A program made the translations under genes and the position numbers. Below, in pieces: positions 1-5,149 of a DNA stretch of 5,206 nt (the stretch's first letter is position 1; every line of letters begins with the position of its first letter). Under the pieces are notes generated by a model. It was not told where the DNA came from. It was given only the letters and a program-made list of their open reading frames with translations, and did not search any database. Origin of the DNA: Candidatus Nomurabacteria bacterium GW2011_GWF2_43_8 (GTDB lineage: Bacteria; Patescibacteriota; Minisyncoccia; Phycocordibacterales; UBA9973); the NCBI GenBank assembly GCA_001000035.1, contig LCGX01000045.1:1-5206 (forward strand), written 5' to 3'.

Positions 1-548
1 GAATGCAGAAAAACCGCTACAAAATAGAGCAGTGCAACGACGCCTTTGTTTACACCAACACGCCGGCCACCGCCAAAAAGCTTTATCGCCAAAGGTTGCG
101 TTGGATTTACGGCTTCCTCAATAATACGATTGATTACAAAAGCATTCTATTCAGAAAAAAGTATGGCCACTTTTCTACCTTTACTCTGCCGGCCGCTCTG
201 CTGTCCATCTGCGCTTTGATTTATGTCGTGTTCCGGCTGGCGTATGATTTGTCTCATTTCCTGTATAATAAAATTATAGAAATTAAAACCGTGGGCTTCC
301 ATTTTTTCGCAAAATCAATCAGTTTTGACCCGTTTTTTATAAACACCGAGTCCTTGGGCTTTGTTTTTATTTTCATTTACGCGTGGGTGATCGTGTCCAT
401 AATCTTGGGAAGAAAAATGGCGGAGGGTAAATGGAAATTTTCTCCCGGCATAATTTATTATCTGACTGTCTTTGCGTTTATCGCTCCATTTTGGCTCATC
501 AAGGCGATTTATAATACTATCCTCAAAAGAAAACCGGCTTGGAGATGA
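1..548 (+). CDS. Processive family 2 glycosyltransferase, membrane-bound (C-terminal part, 5' truncated)
   Basis: The reading frame is open to the left edge, so the first visible Met (base 3) is probably internal and the catalytic N-terminus lies outside the window. About 181 residues remain. They contain QRLRW (residues 30-34), which fits the QxxRW motif that binds the acceptor/product end in processive GT2 enzymes (cellulose synthase, hyaluronan synthase, PgaC/IcaA types). Hydrophobic segments follow at about 59-80, 117-136 and 148-170, and the tail is basic. This matches the usual ending of such enzymes: a GT-A domain, then a membrane domain. Known role of the family: polymerising sugars from UDP- or GDP-sugars at the cytoplasmic face and passing the chain across the membrane. 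The sugar cannot be told from this part. The stop at 546-548 is one base from the next start, implying co-transcription and perhaps coupling. Base composition is moderate, unlike the AT-rich genes after 1243. The family call is fairly firm; the substrate is unknown. Confidence 0.8.
   Translation, partial: MQKNRYKIEQCNDAFVYTNTPATAKKLYRQRLRWIYGFLNNTIDYKSILFRKKYGHFSTFTLPAALLSICALIYVVFRLAYDLSHFLYNKIIEIKTVGFHFFAKSISFDPFFINTESLGFVFIFIYAWVIVSIILGRKMAEGKWKFSPGIIYYLTVFAFIAPFWLIKAIYNTILKRKPAWR
541..544 (+). promoter_or_regulatory. Ribosome binding site (GGAG) for the thioredoxin-like gene
   Basis: GGAG lies five bases before the ATG at 550, inside the last codons of the preceding glycosyltransferase. 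It decides the start. The same frame is open further upstream to an ATG at 472, but that would overlap the previous gene by 77 bases and has no comparable site. It is the clearest Shine-Dalgarno sequence among the + strand genes. Confidence 0.6.
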
Positions 549-549
549 T

Positions 550-1242
550 ATGAATAATAATATTGATTGGAAAAAATATCTGATAGTATTTTTAATTACC
601 GCCAGCCTTTTTCTCACTGCCAGCTATCTTTCCAATTATTTCGGTGGTCAAAAAATCAACCAGCTAAAAGCAATTCAGGACAAGATTGCCATCGATATTC
701 TTTCTTCGGAGACCCAATTCTCCCTGCTGTCCGAACTTTCCTGTAAAAATATTTCCGATTCCGTATTTTCGAGCGAACTGGGAGAATTGGGCAATAAGCT
801 CGAATGGAGCCAGGAAAACCTGGGCGCGACAGAAGAAGTTTCTTACCTGAAAAAATATTATTCTCTGTTGCAAATCAAGGATTATCTCTTAGCGAAAAGG
901 ATTTCCGAGCGCTGCAAAACGAAGTCCGCCTTTATCCTCTACTTTTACACGACGGCCGAGAATTGCAGTTTGTGCGAAGAGGAGAGTCTGGTGCTTTCCG
1001 CTCTGCGTACGGCCTATCCGGAACTTCGCGTTTATTCTTTCGATTACAGCACCGATCTTTCTGCCGTTTCATCCATGCTTCAAATCTATAAGATAAAAGA
1101 TACCGCGCTTCCGGCACTGGTTATAGACGAGGATGTCTTGACCGGCTTTCACAGCTTGGAAGACCTCGAAACCCGTATTCAGGAATCCTTCAAACTTCAG
1201 GGGACAGAAAAAGCTTCAGCCGAGGAGCAATCTACACAATAA
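550..1242 (+). CDS. Membrane-anchored extracytoplasmic thioredoxin-like protein with CxxC
   Basis: This 230-residue protein has an uncleaved-looking N-terminal anchor: a short charged start (NNNIDWKK) and a hydrophobic segment at about 10-31. A mostly helical, polar region covers about 35-122, followed by a thioredoxin-like segment at about 125-212. Visible hallmarks are a beta strand FILYFYT (128-134), C139-S-L-C142, a predicted strand VYSFDY (161-166), and LPALVI (187-192), whose P188 sits where the thioredoxin cis-proline is expected. A final strand/helix GF..LEDLETRI matches the end of the fold. The tail (213-230) is polar and probably disordered. The inferred topology is cytoplasmic N-terminus, domain outside. 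Family knowledge suggests disulfide exchange or disulfide formation in envelope proteins, but this is not proven. Extra cysteines are C65 and C122. The start is set by GGAG at 541-544. It follows the glycosyltransferase by one base. Alternative: a redox-inactive Trx-fold scaffold for glycan synthesis. Confidence 0.68.
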   Translation: MNNNIDWKKYLIVFLITASLFLTASYLSNYFGGQKINQLKAIQDKIAIDILSSETQFSLLSELSCKNISDSVFSSELGELGNKLEWSQENLGATEEVSYLKKYYSLLQIKDYLLAKRISERCKTKSAFILYFYTTAENCSLCEEESLVLSALRTAYPELRVYSFDYSTDLSAVSSMLQIYKIKDTALPALVIDEDVLTGFHSLEDLETRIQESFKLQGTEKASAEEQSTQ

Positions 1243-1251
1243 TTAATTTAT

Positions 1252-1674
1252 ATGAAACTCAATTTAGCGATTCCCAAATTTATTCGCTTTGCAATTGTGG
1301 GAGTTGTTAACACTGTTATTGACCTTAGTATTTTAAATATTTTAATCTTAATTTTTGGTCTTTCTCAGCCGTTTCTATTTCCTTTTTATAAAGGTTTTTC
1401 TTTCATATGTGCATTTTTAAATAGTTATTTTATGAATAAAAATTTTACATTTAGGAGCAAAGAGAACAAGAAATACACTTTTTACATTTTTTGTTTTTTT
1501 AGTTTTGTTGGATTTTTAATGAATGTAATTTTTTCCAGCTTATTATTTTTTACACTCATAAGCAGCCATATTTTTCTAAACACCCACATAATCGCGACAT
1601 TTTCAGGTATTTTTGGTACTATCGTGGGGCTTATTATAAATTACTTAAGTTATAACAATCTAGTATTTAAATGA
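1252..1674 (+). CDS. gtrA: GtrA family membrane protein (polyprenyl-phosphate sugar flippase-like)
   Basis: The protein is 140 residues, typical for GtrA (about 120-150). Four hydrophobic segments lie at about 11-36, 42-62, 76-104 and 111-134. Family signatures are visible: FIRFAIVGVVNT at 10-21 (the usual 'RF..VG..nt' start), AFLNSYFMNKNFTF at 54-67 (the usual 'aF..Ny..nr.wtF'), and the ending NYLSYNNLVFK (130-140). Family knowledge: GtrA proteins are proposed to flip undecaprenyl-phosphate-linked glucose, or to assist enzymes that make or use such lipids, in the inner membrane. The start is nine bases after the previous stop, with no clear Shine-Dalgarno sequence. The stop overlaps the next start as ATGA (1671-1674), which indicates translational coupling with the GT2 gene. 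Composition drops sharply here: 22% G+C in bases 1501-1560 by hand count. This marks the left edge of an AT-rich three-gene block. Confidence 0.88.
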   Translation: MKLNLAIPKFIRFAIVGVVNTVIDLSILNILILIFGLSQPFLFPFYKGFSFICAFLNSYFMNKNFTFRSKENKKYTFYIFCFFSFVGFLMNVIFSSLLFFTLISSHIFLNTHIIATFSGIFGTIVGLIINYLSYNNLVFK

Positions 1675-2399
1675 CATTAAGTATAATAATTCCTGCTTAT
1701 AATGAATCGAATAGAATTTCTAAAACTGTTAGAAATATTGCCGGTTTTTTGAATGCAAACAAAATCTCGTTTGAAATAATCGTGGTACCCAATAACTGTT
1801 CAGATGATACAGAAGGGGTGTTAAAAACATTGCAAACAGAAGAAATTCCGGAAATAAAAATTTTAACTATTTCACATGTGGGCGCTAAAGGAAATACAAA
1901 AGGGTTGGCTATTTCAACAGGGATGAAAGAGTCACATGGAGATTATACTGTTTTTCTCGATGCGGATAATGCCACCTCCTTCAATGAAATATTAAAATTT
2001 GTTTCGTGCGCGAAAGATGGTTATGACGTGGTAATTGCTTCCAGATATGTGAATGGTGCAAAAATTATAAAGAAACAATCTTTGTTAAGAATTATTTTAA
2101 GTAGAGTTAGCAATTCAATAATAAGGGTATTACTACTTCCGGGTATTTATGATACGCAATGCGGATTTAAGTTATTTTCAAAAAGAGCGGCAAAAGAAAT
2201 ATTTTCAAGAACCACAGTCTACGGATGGGGAATAGACTTAGAGATACTCGCACTGGCAAAATATTTTGGTTTTAAGATAAAAGAATTGCCGGTTGCTTGG
2301 GAAGCGCAAGATGAGTCAACGGTAAAATCGCATGCTTTTTTCTTTACTCTGAAAGAATTATTTCAAATTAGAAAAAATATAAAAAATAAATTTTATTAG
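1671..2399 (+). CDS. Family 2 glycosyltransferase, DPM1/ALG5-like (polyprenyl-phosphate glycosyltransferase)
   Basis: This 242-residue single GT-A domain has no trailing membrane helices, so it resembles DPM1/ALG5 more than the two-helix GtrB form. Motifs in order are SIIIPAYNE (4-12), the nucleotide-sugar loop; IIVVPNNCSDDT (36-47); KGNTKGLAISTGM (74-85, aligned with the usual GKG.A...GM); FLDADN (95-100), whose D97/D99 are the metal-binding DxD; ASRY (123-126); DTQCGFKLF (161-169), a signature of the dolichyl/polyprenyl-phosphate glycosyltransferase group; GWGIDLEIL (185-193); and ELPVAWE (205-211). Known role of the group: transfer of glucose, mannose or a related sugar from a nucleotide donor to polyprenyl phosphate at the cytoplasmic membrane face. 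The ATG overlaps the stop of gtrA by four bases, so the products are probably made in coupled fashion. The sugar cannot be assigned. An oddity is NN at 41-42, where many relatives have acidic residues (DDGS-type). Confidence 0.88.
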   Translation: MTLSIIIPAYNESNRISKTVRNIAGFLNANKISFEIIVVPNNCSDDTEGVLKTLQTEEIPEIKILTISHVGAKGNTKGLAISTGMKESHGDYTVFLDADNATSFNEILKFVSCAKDGYDVVIASRYVNGAKIIKKQSLLRIILSRVSNSIIRVLLLPGIYDTQCGFKLFSKRAAKEIFSRTTVYGWGIDLEILALAKYFGFKIKELPVAWEAQDESTVKSHAFFFTLKELFQIRKNIKNKFY

Positions 2400-2408
2400 A
2401 GATAAAAT

Positions 2409-3890
2409 ATGGGTATTTTACAAATAGTAAAAAGAGCATGGTTGTCTTGGCTAGATGTGGAAAGGAAGGACATGCTTATTATTTTAGTAGTGCTTTTTGC
2501 ATTTTTGATAAGAATCATATTTCTTTTTTACACACCGCTTCGGGGGTGGGATGAAACAGTTTATCTAAATCTGGGATATCAACTAAGTCAAAATCCGTTA
2601 ATTTATTCTCTTGCGAACAGTGGCTGGAGCGATTTTATTCCATCTCAAGATACCATATACGGGTGGCCCAGTATAGGGTTTAGAGCGCCGTTGCTGCCTT
2701 ACCTTATCTCGGTTTTTTATTCACTAAACCTGAATTTTATTGTTGAAATAATTAATCCGTTCCTTGGTGCCGTAAGTGTGTTCCTTGTATATATTTTAGG
2801 TAAAAAATTGTTTGATAACAACGTAGGATTGTATTCTGCAACGTTATTTTCCTTGGTGCCTCTTCATGTATATTTTAGCGAGCAGGTGCTTACAGATACT
2901 TTTGTTGTTTTCTTTTTATTGTTAACTTTCGTAAGTTTTTGGGAAGGATACGAGAAAGGAAACACAATGCAAAAAATTCTTTTCGGGTTGTTTTTTGCCT
3001 TGTCATTACTAGCTCGTTATACGACTTTATGGATAGCTGTTGTATTTTTTCTCTATTTTTTTATTAGGGATAGGTCGTTGAAATTTTTAACAGACAAATA
3101 TTTATGGTACGCAATAAGTTTTTTCTTTGTAATACTGGCCCCATGGTTTATTTACAGCTTCGCGTATTATGGCAACACACTAGGCGCATTTGTTCATGGT
3201 TTTAGAGCCGCAAGTTATTGGGGAGGGGTGCAATCATGGAATTTCTTTTTTATAAATTCATGGCATATTTTTTCTGCCGTTGGAGTAGTTTTTATTTTTT
3301 CTTTAATCTATATTTTTTTCAAAAAAGAATTTTACAAAAGGGAAGTTTATTTACTGTTAATATGGACCTTTTTCTTTTTAGGAATGGCAATATATATGCC
3401 ACACAAAGAAGAAAGATTTATTATGCCAATAATCCCAGCAGTTTGTCTGATTTCTGGATTTTGCATAAGTAAATTCAAAAAGTATAAAAATACTATTTTT
3501 GGGTTAATATGCGCTATTTTAATAATTTCGCTTTTTGGTTTGTTTAAAATTGAATATGAAAAATCTAAAAATAAGGCCAATATATGTTTTTCTGAAGGAA
3601 ATAAATTTTTAGCCTCTGATTCTATAAATAAAAATTCTTTGGTAATAACAAACCAATCCCCAATAGTTTATTACTACACTCAAAAAGAGAATCGTATTTA
3701 TCCTGATCCATGGAGCGTTGAATCACTTAAAAATATTATCAATTTAAATCATGGCAATAGGATAATTTATATTTTCTTTACAAATTATGACATGTCTATA
3801 GACAGTGGCGTAAAAAATGACTTGGATAATAATTTTAAAAAGGTTTTTGAGTGTTCGAAAGACTGGGGATATTCTGCTATCTATGAGTGA
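2409..3890 (+). CDS. GT-C fold integral membrane glycosyltransferase (GT39/ArnT- or GT22-like)
   Basis: The protein is 493 residues with about 9-11 hydrophobic segments between 22 and 380, then a soluble tail (about 385-493) predicted outside the membrane. After TM1 the first external loop carries GWDETVYL (46-53). D48-E49 match the catalytic acidic pair of the first loop in GT-C enzymes (the DE..Y pattern of ArnT/PMT relatives). YFSEQVLTDT (155-164) matches the second conserved loop. HKEERFIMPIIPA (332-344) is the H-K-E-x-R-F motif well known in GT22 and related GT-C enzymes. Family role: transfer of a sugar from a polyprenyl-phosphate donor to a lipid, glycan or protein acceptor outside the cytoplasmic membrane. 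The preceding gtrA and GT2 genes would supply that donor, so this is the effector gene of the cassette. The gene starts ten bases after the previous stop, with only a weak purine run (GAGA) before it. It is very AT-rich (22% in 3541-3600 by hand count). The acceptor is unknown. Confidence 0.85.
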   Translation: MGILQIVKRAWLSWLDVERKDMLIILVVLFAFLIRIIFLFYTPLRGWDETVYLNLGYQLSQNPLIYSLANSGWSDFIPSQDTIYGWPSIGFRAPLLPYLISVFYSLNLNFIVEIINPFLGAVSVFLVYILGKKLFDNNVGLYSATLFSLVPLHVYFSEQVLTDTFVVFFLLLTFVSFWEGYEKGNTMQKILFGLFFALSLLARYTTLWIAVVFFLYFFIRDRSLKFLTDKYLWYAISFFFVILAPWFIYSFAYYGNTLGAFVHGFRAASYWGGVQSWNFFFINSWHIFSAVGVVFIFSLIYIFFKKEFYKREVYLLLIWTFFFLGMAIYMPHKEERFIMPIIPAVCLISGFCISKFKKYKNTIFGLICAILIISLFGLFKIEYEKSKNKANICFSEGNKFLASDSINKNSLVITNQSPIVYYYTQKENRIYPDPWSVESLKNIINLNHGNRIIYIFFTNYDMSIDSGVKNDLDNNFKKVFECSKDWGYSAIYE

Positions 3891-3903
3891 AAATAGTATT
3901 TTT

Positions 3904-3979
3904 TGGAGCCGCCTCTCGGATTCGAACCGAGGACCTTCGCTTTACAAAAGCGTTGCTCTACCAACTGAGCTAAGGCGGC
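3904..3979 (-). tRNA. tRNA-Thr (anticodon UGU, reads ACA), CCA encoded
   Basis: Read on the - strand this is a complete 76-nt cloverleaf. The seven-pair acceptor stem is GCCGCCT/AGGCGGC (3979-3973 with 3914-3908). The D stem is GCTC/GAGC with loop AGTTGGTA. The anticodon loop is TTTGTAA with anticodon TGT at 34-36, T33 and A37. A five-base variable region, a T stem CTCGG/CCGAG and a T loop TTCGAAT follow. The discriminator is U73, and CCA is encoded at 3906-3904. The anticodon stem has an A27:A43 mismatch at its outer pair; the other four pairs are canonical. No intron is present. The 5' end is 29 bases after the stop of the small membrane protein gene. The 3' end faces the glycosyltransferase cassette. 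Confidence 0.95.
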
Positions 3980-3996
3980 ACACCTTTAGCGTGTGT

Positions 3997-4006
3997 ATAT
4001 TAACAC
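3997..4006 (-). promoter_or_regulatory. Possible extended -10 promoter for tRNA-Thr
   Basis: On the - strand, TG-T-TAATAT (TAATAT at 4002-3997) resembles an extended -10 element, five of six bases from TATAAT. It lies 17 bases before the mature 5' end of the tRNA and would give a leader of about 10 bases, a normal distance for a tRNA promoter. No good -35 box is visible at the right spacing, where the sequence is still the coding end of the upstream gene. TAATAT is flanked by the inverted arms TGTGT and ACACA. Read-through from tsf and the following gene is the alternative source of the tRNA transcript. Confidence 0.35.
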
Positions 4007-4008
4007 AT

Positions 4009-4413
4009 TTATAAATTCTTTTCCTCCTCTTTTATTTTGTGTTTGATTTCCTTGATTTTATTTTTGTATTCCGAAACCATTCTCAGAAATTTGCTGATTT
4101 CCCTTTTTTCCGGTGAATCACTCTCTGCCCTTCCGCTGTGTATATTTTTTATTTTGATTTTTACTTCCTGATATTTATTCTTTAAGAAACTGGAGAACCG
4201 GACGTAAAACCTGATTGTTCCCACAAGTCCCGCGTAGGAATGTTTTTTTATGTTTTTGACGGTTGAATGCTTTAATTTTTCTAAATGCCGAGTTTCCCAA
4301 AAAACCTCTTCTTTCGGGAAAACAGCCCCATTTTGCAACAAGATCAATTTCCGACCGATCATAAAGATGATTCCGAGAAGCGAGCCAAAAAATAAAATTA
4401 AAAAATAATACAT
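4009..4413 (-). CDS. Small membrane-anchored basic protein of unknown function, downstream of tsf
   Basis: I do not recognise a named family. The product has 134 residues: one N-terminal hydrophobic segment (about 2-20, then R21-K22), a middle part with aromatic and basic residues (VFWETRHLEKLKH at 37-49, then TIRFYVRF at 66-73), and a strongly charged Lys/Glu-rich helical tail (about 105-133) that could form a coiled coil. The positive residues after the hydrophobic stretch suggest that the body stays in the cytoplasm (positive-inside rule), so it is likely a single-pass anchored cytoplasmic protein. Its ATG is seven bases beyond the tsf stop with no evident Shine-Dalgarno sequence, so translation probably depends on the tsf message. 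Its position behind rpsB-tsf points to co-expression with translation genes. A role tied to ribosomes or membranes is speculation. The length, hydrophobic start and tight operon spacing support a real gene. Confidence 0.72.
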   Translation of the reverse strand: MYYFLILFFGSLLGIIFMIGRKLILLQNGAVFPKEEVFWETRHLEKLKHSTVKNIKKHSYAGLVGTIRFYVRFSSFLKNKYQEVKIKIKNIHSGRAESDSPEKREISKFLRMVSEYKNKIKEIKHKIKEEEKNL

Positions 4414-4420
4414 GATTGTT

Positions 4421-5077
4421 TTATATCGAGCAGCGTTTTACTTCCTTAATTTTTGCCCCCGCCTTTGCCAAAAGTCCTCCTATTGTCACGGAAGTGTCTT
4501 TTATAAATTCCTGTTCAAGCAGAGCCTTCTCATTTTCCGGTTCCAGGGCGGTCACCTGCATGGCGATATCTTTCGCCAACTCCGCGCTTCCGCCCGTTAA
4601 GCTGACGATAACCCCTATCTTATTGTTGTGCACATAAGTTCCCAAAACCTTCCCGCTTACTTCATATGCCTCTCCTAGCTGGATATTTTCTCCAGTTTTT
4701 TGAATGATGGAATCAATCATGTCCTTTGCTTCAGCTTTCATTTTTTCTACACCTTCTTTAAGAGCTTTATCAGAAAGTCTATCAAGGAGATTGGTGAAAT
4801 CCTCGTTTCTGGCCACGAAATCTGTTTCACAAAGCAAAGATACCAGTACGGCTTTTTTGTCTTTTCCCTCTTCTATAACTTTTATGCCGACCCTTCCGTC
4901 TTTGACCTCGCGGTTAACTTTTTTCAATGCGATGTCGGAACTCGTTTTTTTTAAAATAGCGAGCGCCTTTTTCATGTCCCCATCTGCCTCTTCCAGTGCG
5001 CGCTTGCACTGCATTACTGAGATGCCAGTATTGTCTCTTAATTCCTTTACCTGCTCGGTTGTTACTTGTGTTGGCAT
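4421..5077 (-). CDS. tsf: Translation elongation factor Ts (EF-Ts), short form
   Basis: EF-Ts is the nucleotide exchange factor of EF-Tu: it binds EF-Tu·GDP in the cytoplasm and releases GDP. At 218 residues it is shorter than E. coli EF-Ts (283). Visible parts in order are an N-terminal UBA-like three-helix domain (about 5-45) with VKELRDNTGISVMQCKRALEE (10-30); the TDFVARN motif (85-91), whose Asp-Phe inserts near the Mg site of EF-Tu; a first core subdomain (about 62-125); a second core subdomain (about 130-180) with GTYVHNNKIGVIVSL and AKDIAMQV; and the C-terminal segment LLEQEFIKD (187-195) and AKAGAKIKE (204-212). The region between AMQV and LLEQ, which in E. coli and many others holds a helical/coiled-coil insert, is reduced to about a dozen residues. 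The ATG at 5077 is preceded by AAGG with close spacing. It lies between rpsB and the small membrane protein gene, the usual rpsB-tsf order. Confidence 0.96.
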   Translation of the reverse strand: MPTQVTTEQVKELRDNTGISVMQCKRALEEADGDMKKALAILKKTSSDIALKKVNREVKDGRVGIKVIEEGKDKKAVLVSLLCETDFVARNEDFTNLLDRLSDKALKEGVEKMKAEAKDMIDSIIQKTGENIQLGEAYEVSGKVLGTYVHNNKIGVIVSLTGGSAELAKDIAMQVTALEPENEKALLEQEFIKDTSVTIGGLLAKAGAKIKEVKRCSI

Positions 5078-5085
5078 GTACCTTA

Positions 5086-5113
5086 ATTATCAATTTCAAA
5101 TTACGAATTTCAA
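5086..5113 (-). promoter_or_regulatory. Possible sigma-70-like promoter just before tsf
   Basis: On the - strand TTGAAA (5113-5108) and GATAAT (5091-5086) are separated by 16 bases. Each matches five of six consensus positions (TTGACA, TATAAT). Transcription would begin near 5079, about two bases before the tsf ATG, giving an almost leaderless message. The elements lie inside the AT-rich periodic repeat, so a chance match is quite possible. rpsB read-through is the expected main source of tsf mRNA. Confidence 0.28.
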
Positions 5114-5147
5114 ATTTTTAATTCGTAACTATTAATTCGTGATTTAT
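5092..5147 (-). repeat. Four imperfect 14-nt tandem units between rpsB and tsf
   Basis: Four consecutive 14-base units start with AATT on the + strand, at 5092, 5106, 5120 and 5134. The first pair shares the 11-base AATTTCAAATT (5092-5102 and 5106-5116). The second pair shares TAATTCGT (5119-5126 and 5133-5140). A perfect nine-base inverted repeat, TTACGAATT/AATTCGTAA (5101-5109 with 5120-5128, 10-base loop), spans the middle, so the transcribed spacer can form a weak AU-rich hairpin. The array fills most of the 72-base rpsB-tsf gap. There is no T-tract or GC-rich stem of a standard terminator. Its function is unknown; it may be an AT-rich spacer repeat dispersed in this genome. Confidence 0.6.
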
Positions 5148-5149
5148 TG

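Noticed and set aside
546..548. UGA recoded as glycine (code 25)
   Set aside because: UGA ends the first glycosyltransferase, gtrA and the GT-C gene at sensible lengths directly before other starts, and glycine is encoded normally, so it acts as a stop.
472..549. Upstream in-frame ATG (472) as start of the thioredoxin-like gene
   Set aside because: It would overlap the preceding glycosyltransferase by 77 bases and add residues without a membrane or signal character. The ATG at 550 has a GGAG five bases upstream and puts the hydrophobic anchor at the N-terminus.
1239..1260. Left attachment site repeat matching the tRNA-Thr 3' end
   Set aside because: The bases around the left edge of the AT-rich block show no match to the tRNA acceptor or T-arm sequence, so no att duplication can be claimed within the window.
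3218..3580. Alternative frames on both strands inside the GT-C gene
   Set aside because: They are compositional shadows of an AT-rich membrane protein gene; the GT-C frame carries the conserved motifs across the same region.
3979..3995. Hairpin CACAC/GTGTG just before the tRNA as an intrinsic terminator of the tsf operon
   Set aside because: The stem has only five pairs, its last base belongs to the mature tRNA, and no T-tract follows.
4412..5135. Long + strand open frames across 4412-5135
   Set aside because: They lie antisense to tsf, whose protein is unmistakable; they have no plausible ribosome binding sites or recognisable domains.
5092..5147. CRISPR array reading of the periodic repeat
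   Set aside because: Units of 14 bases with no unique spacers, only four copies and low complexity do not fit a CRISPR array.
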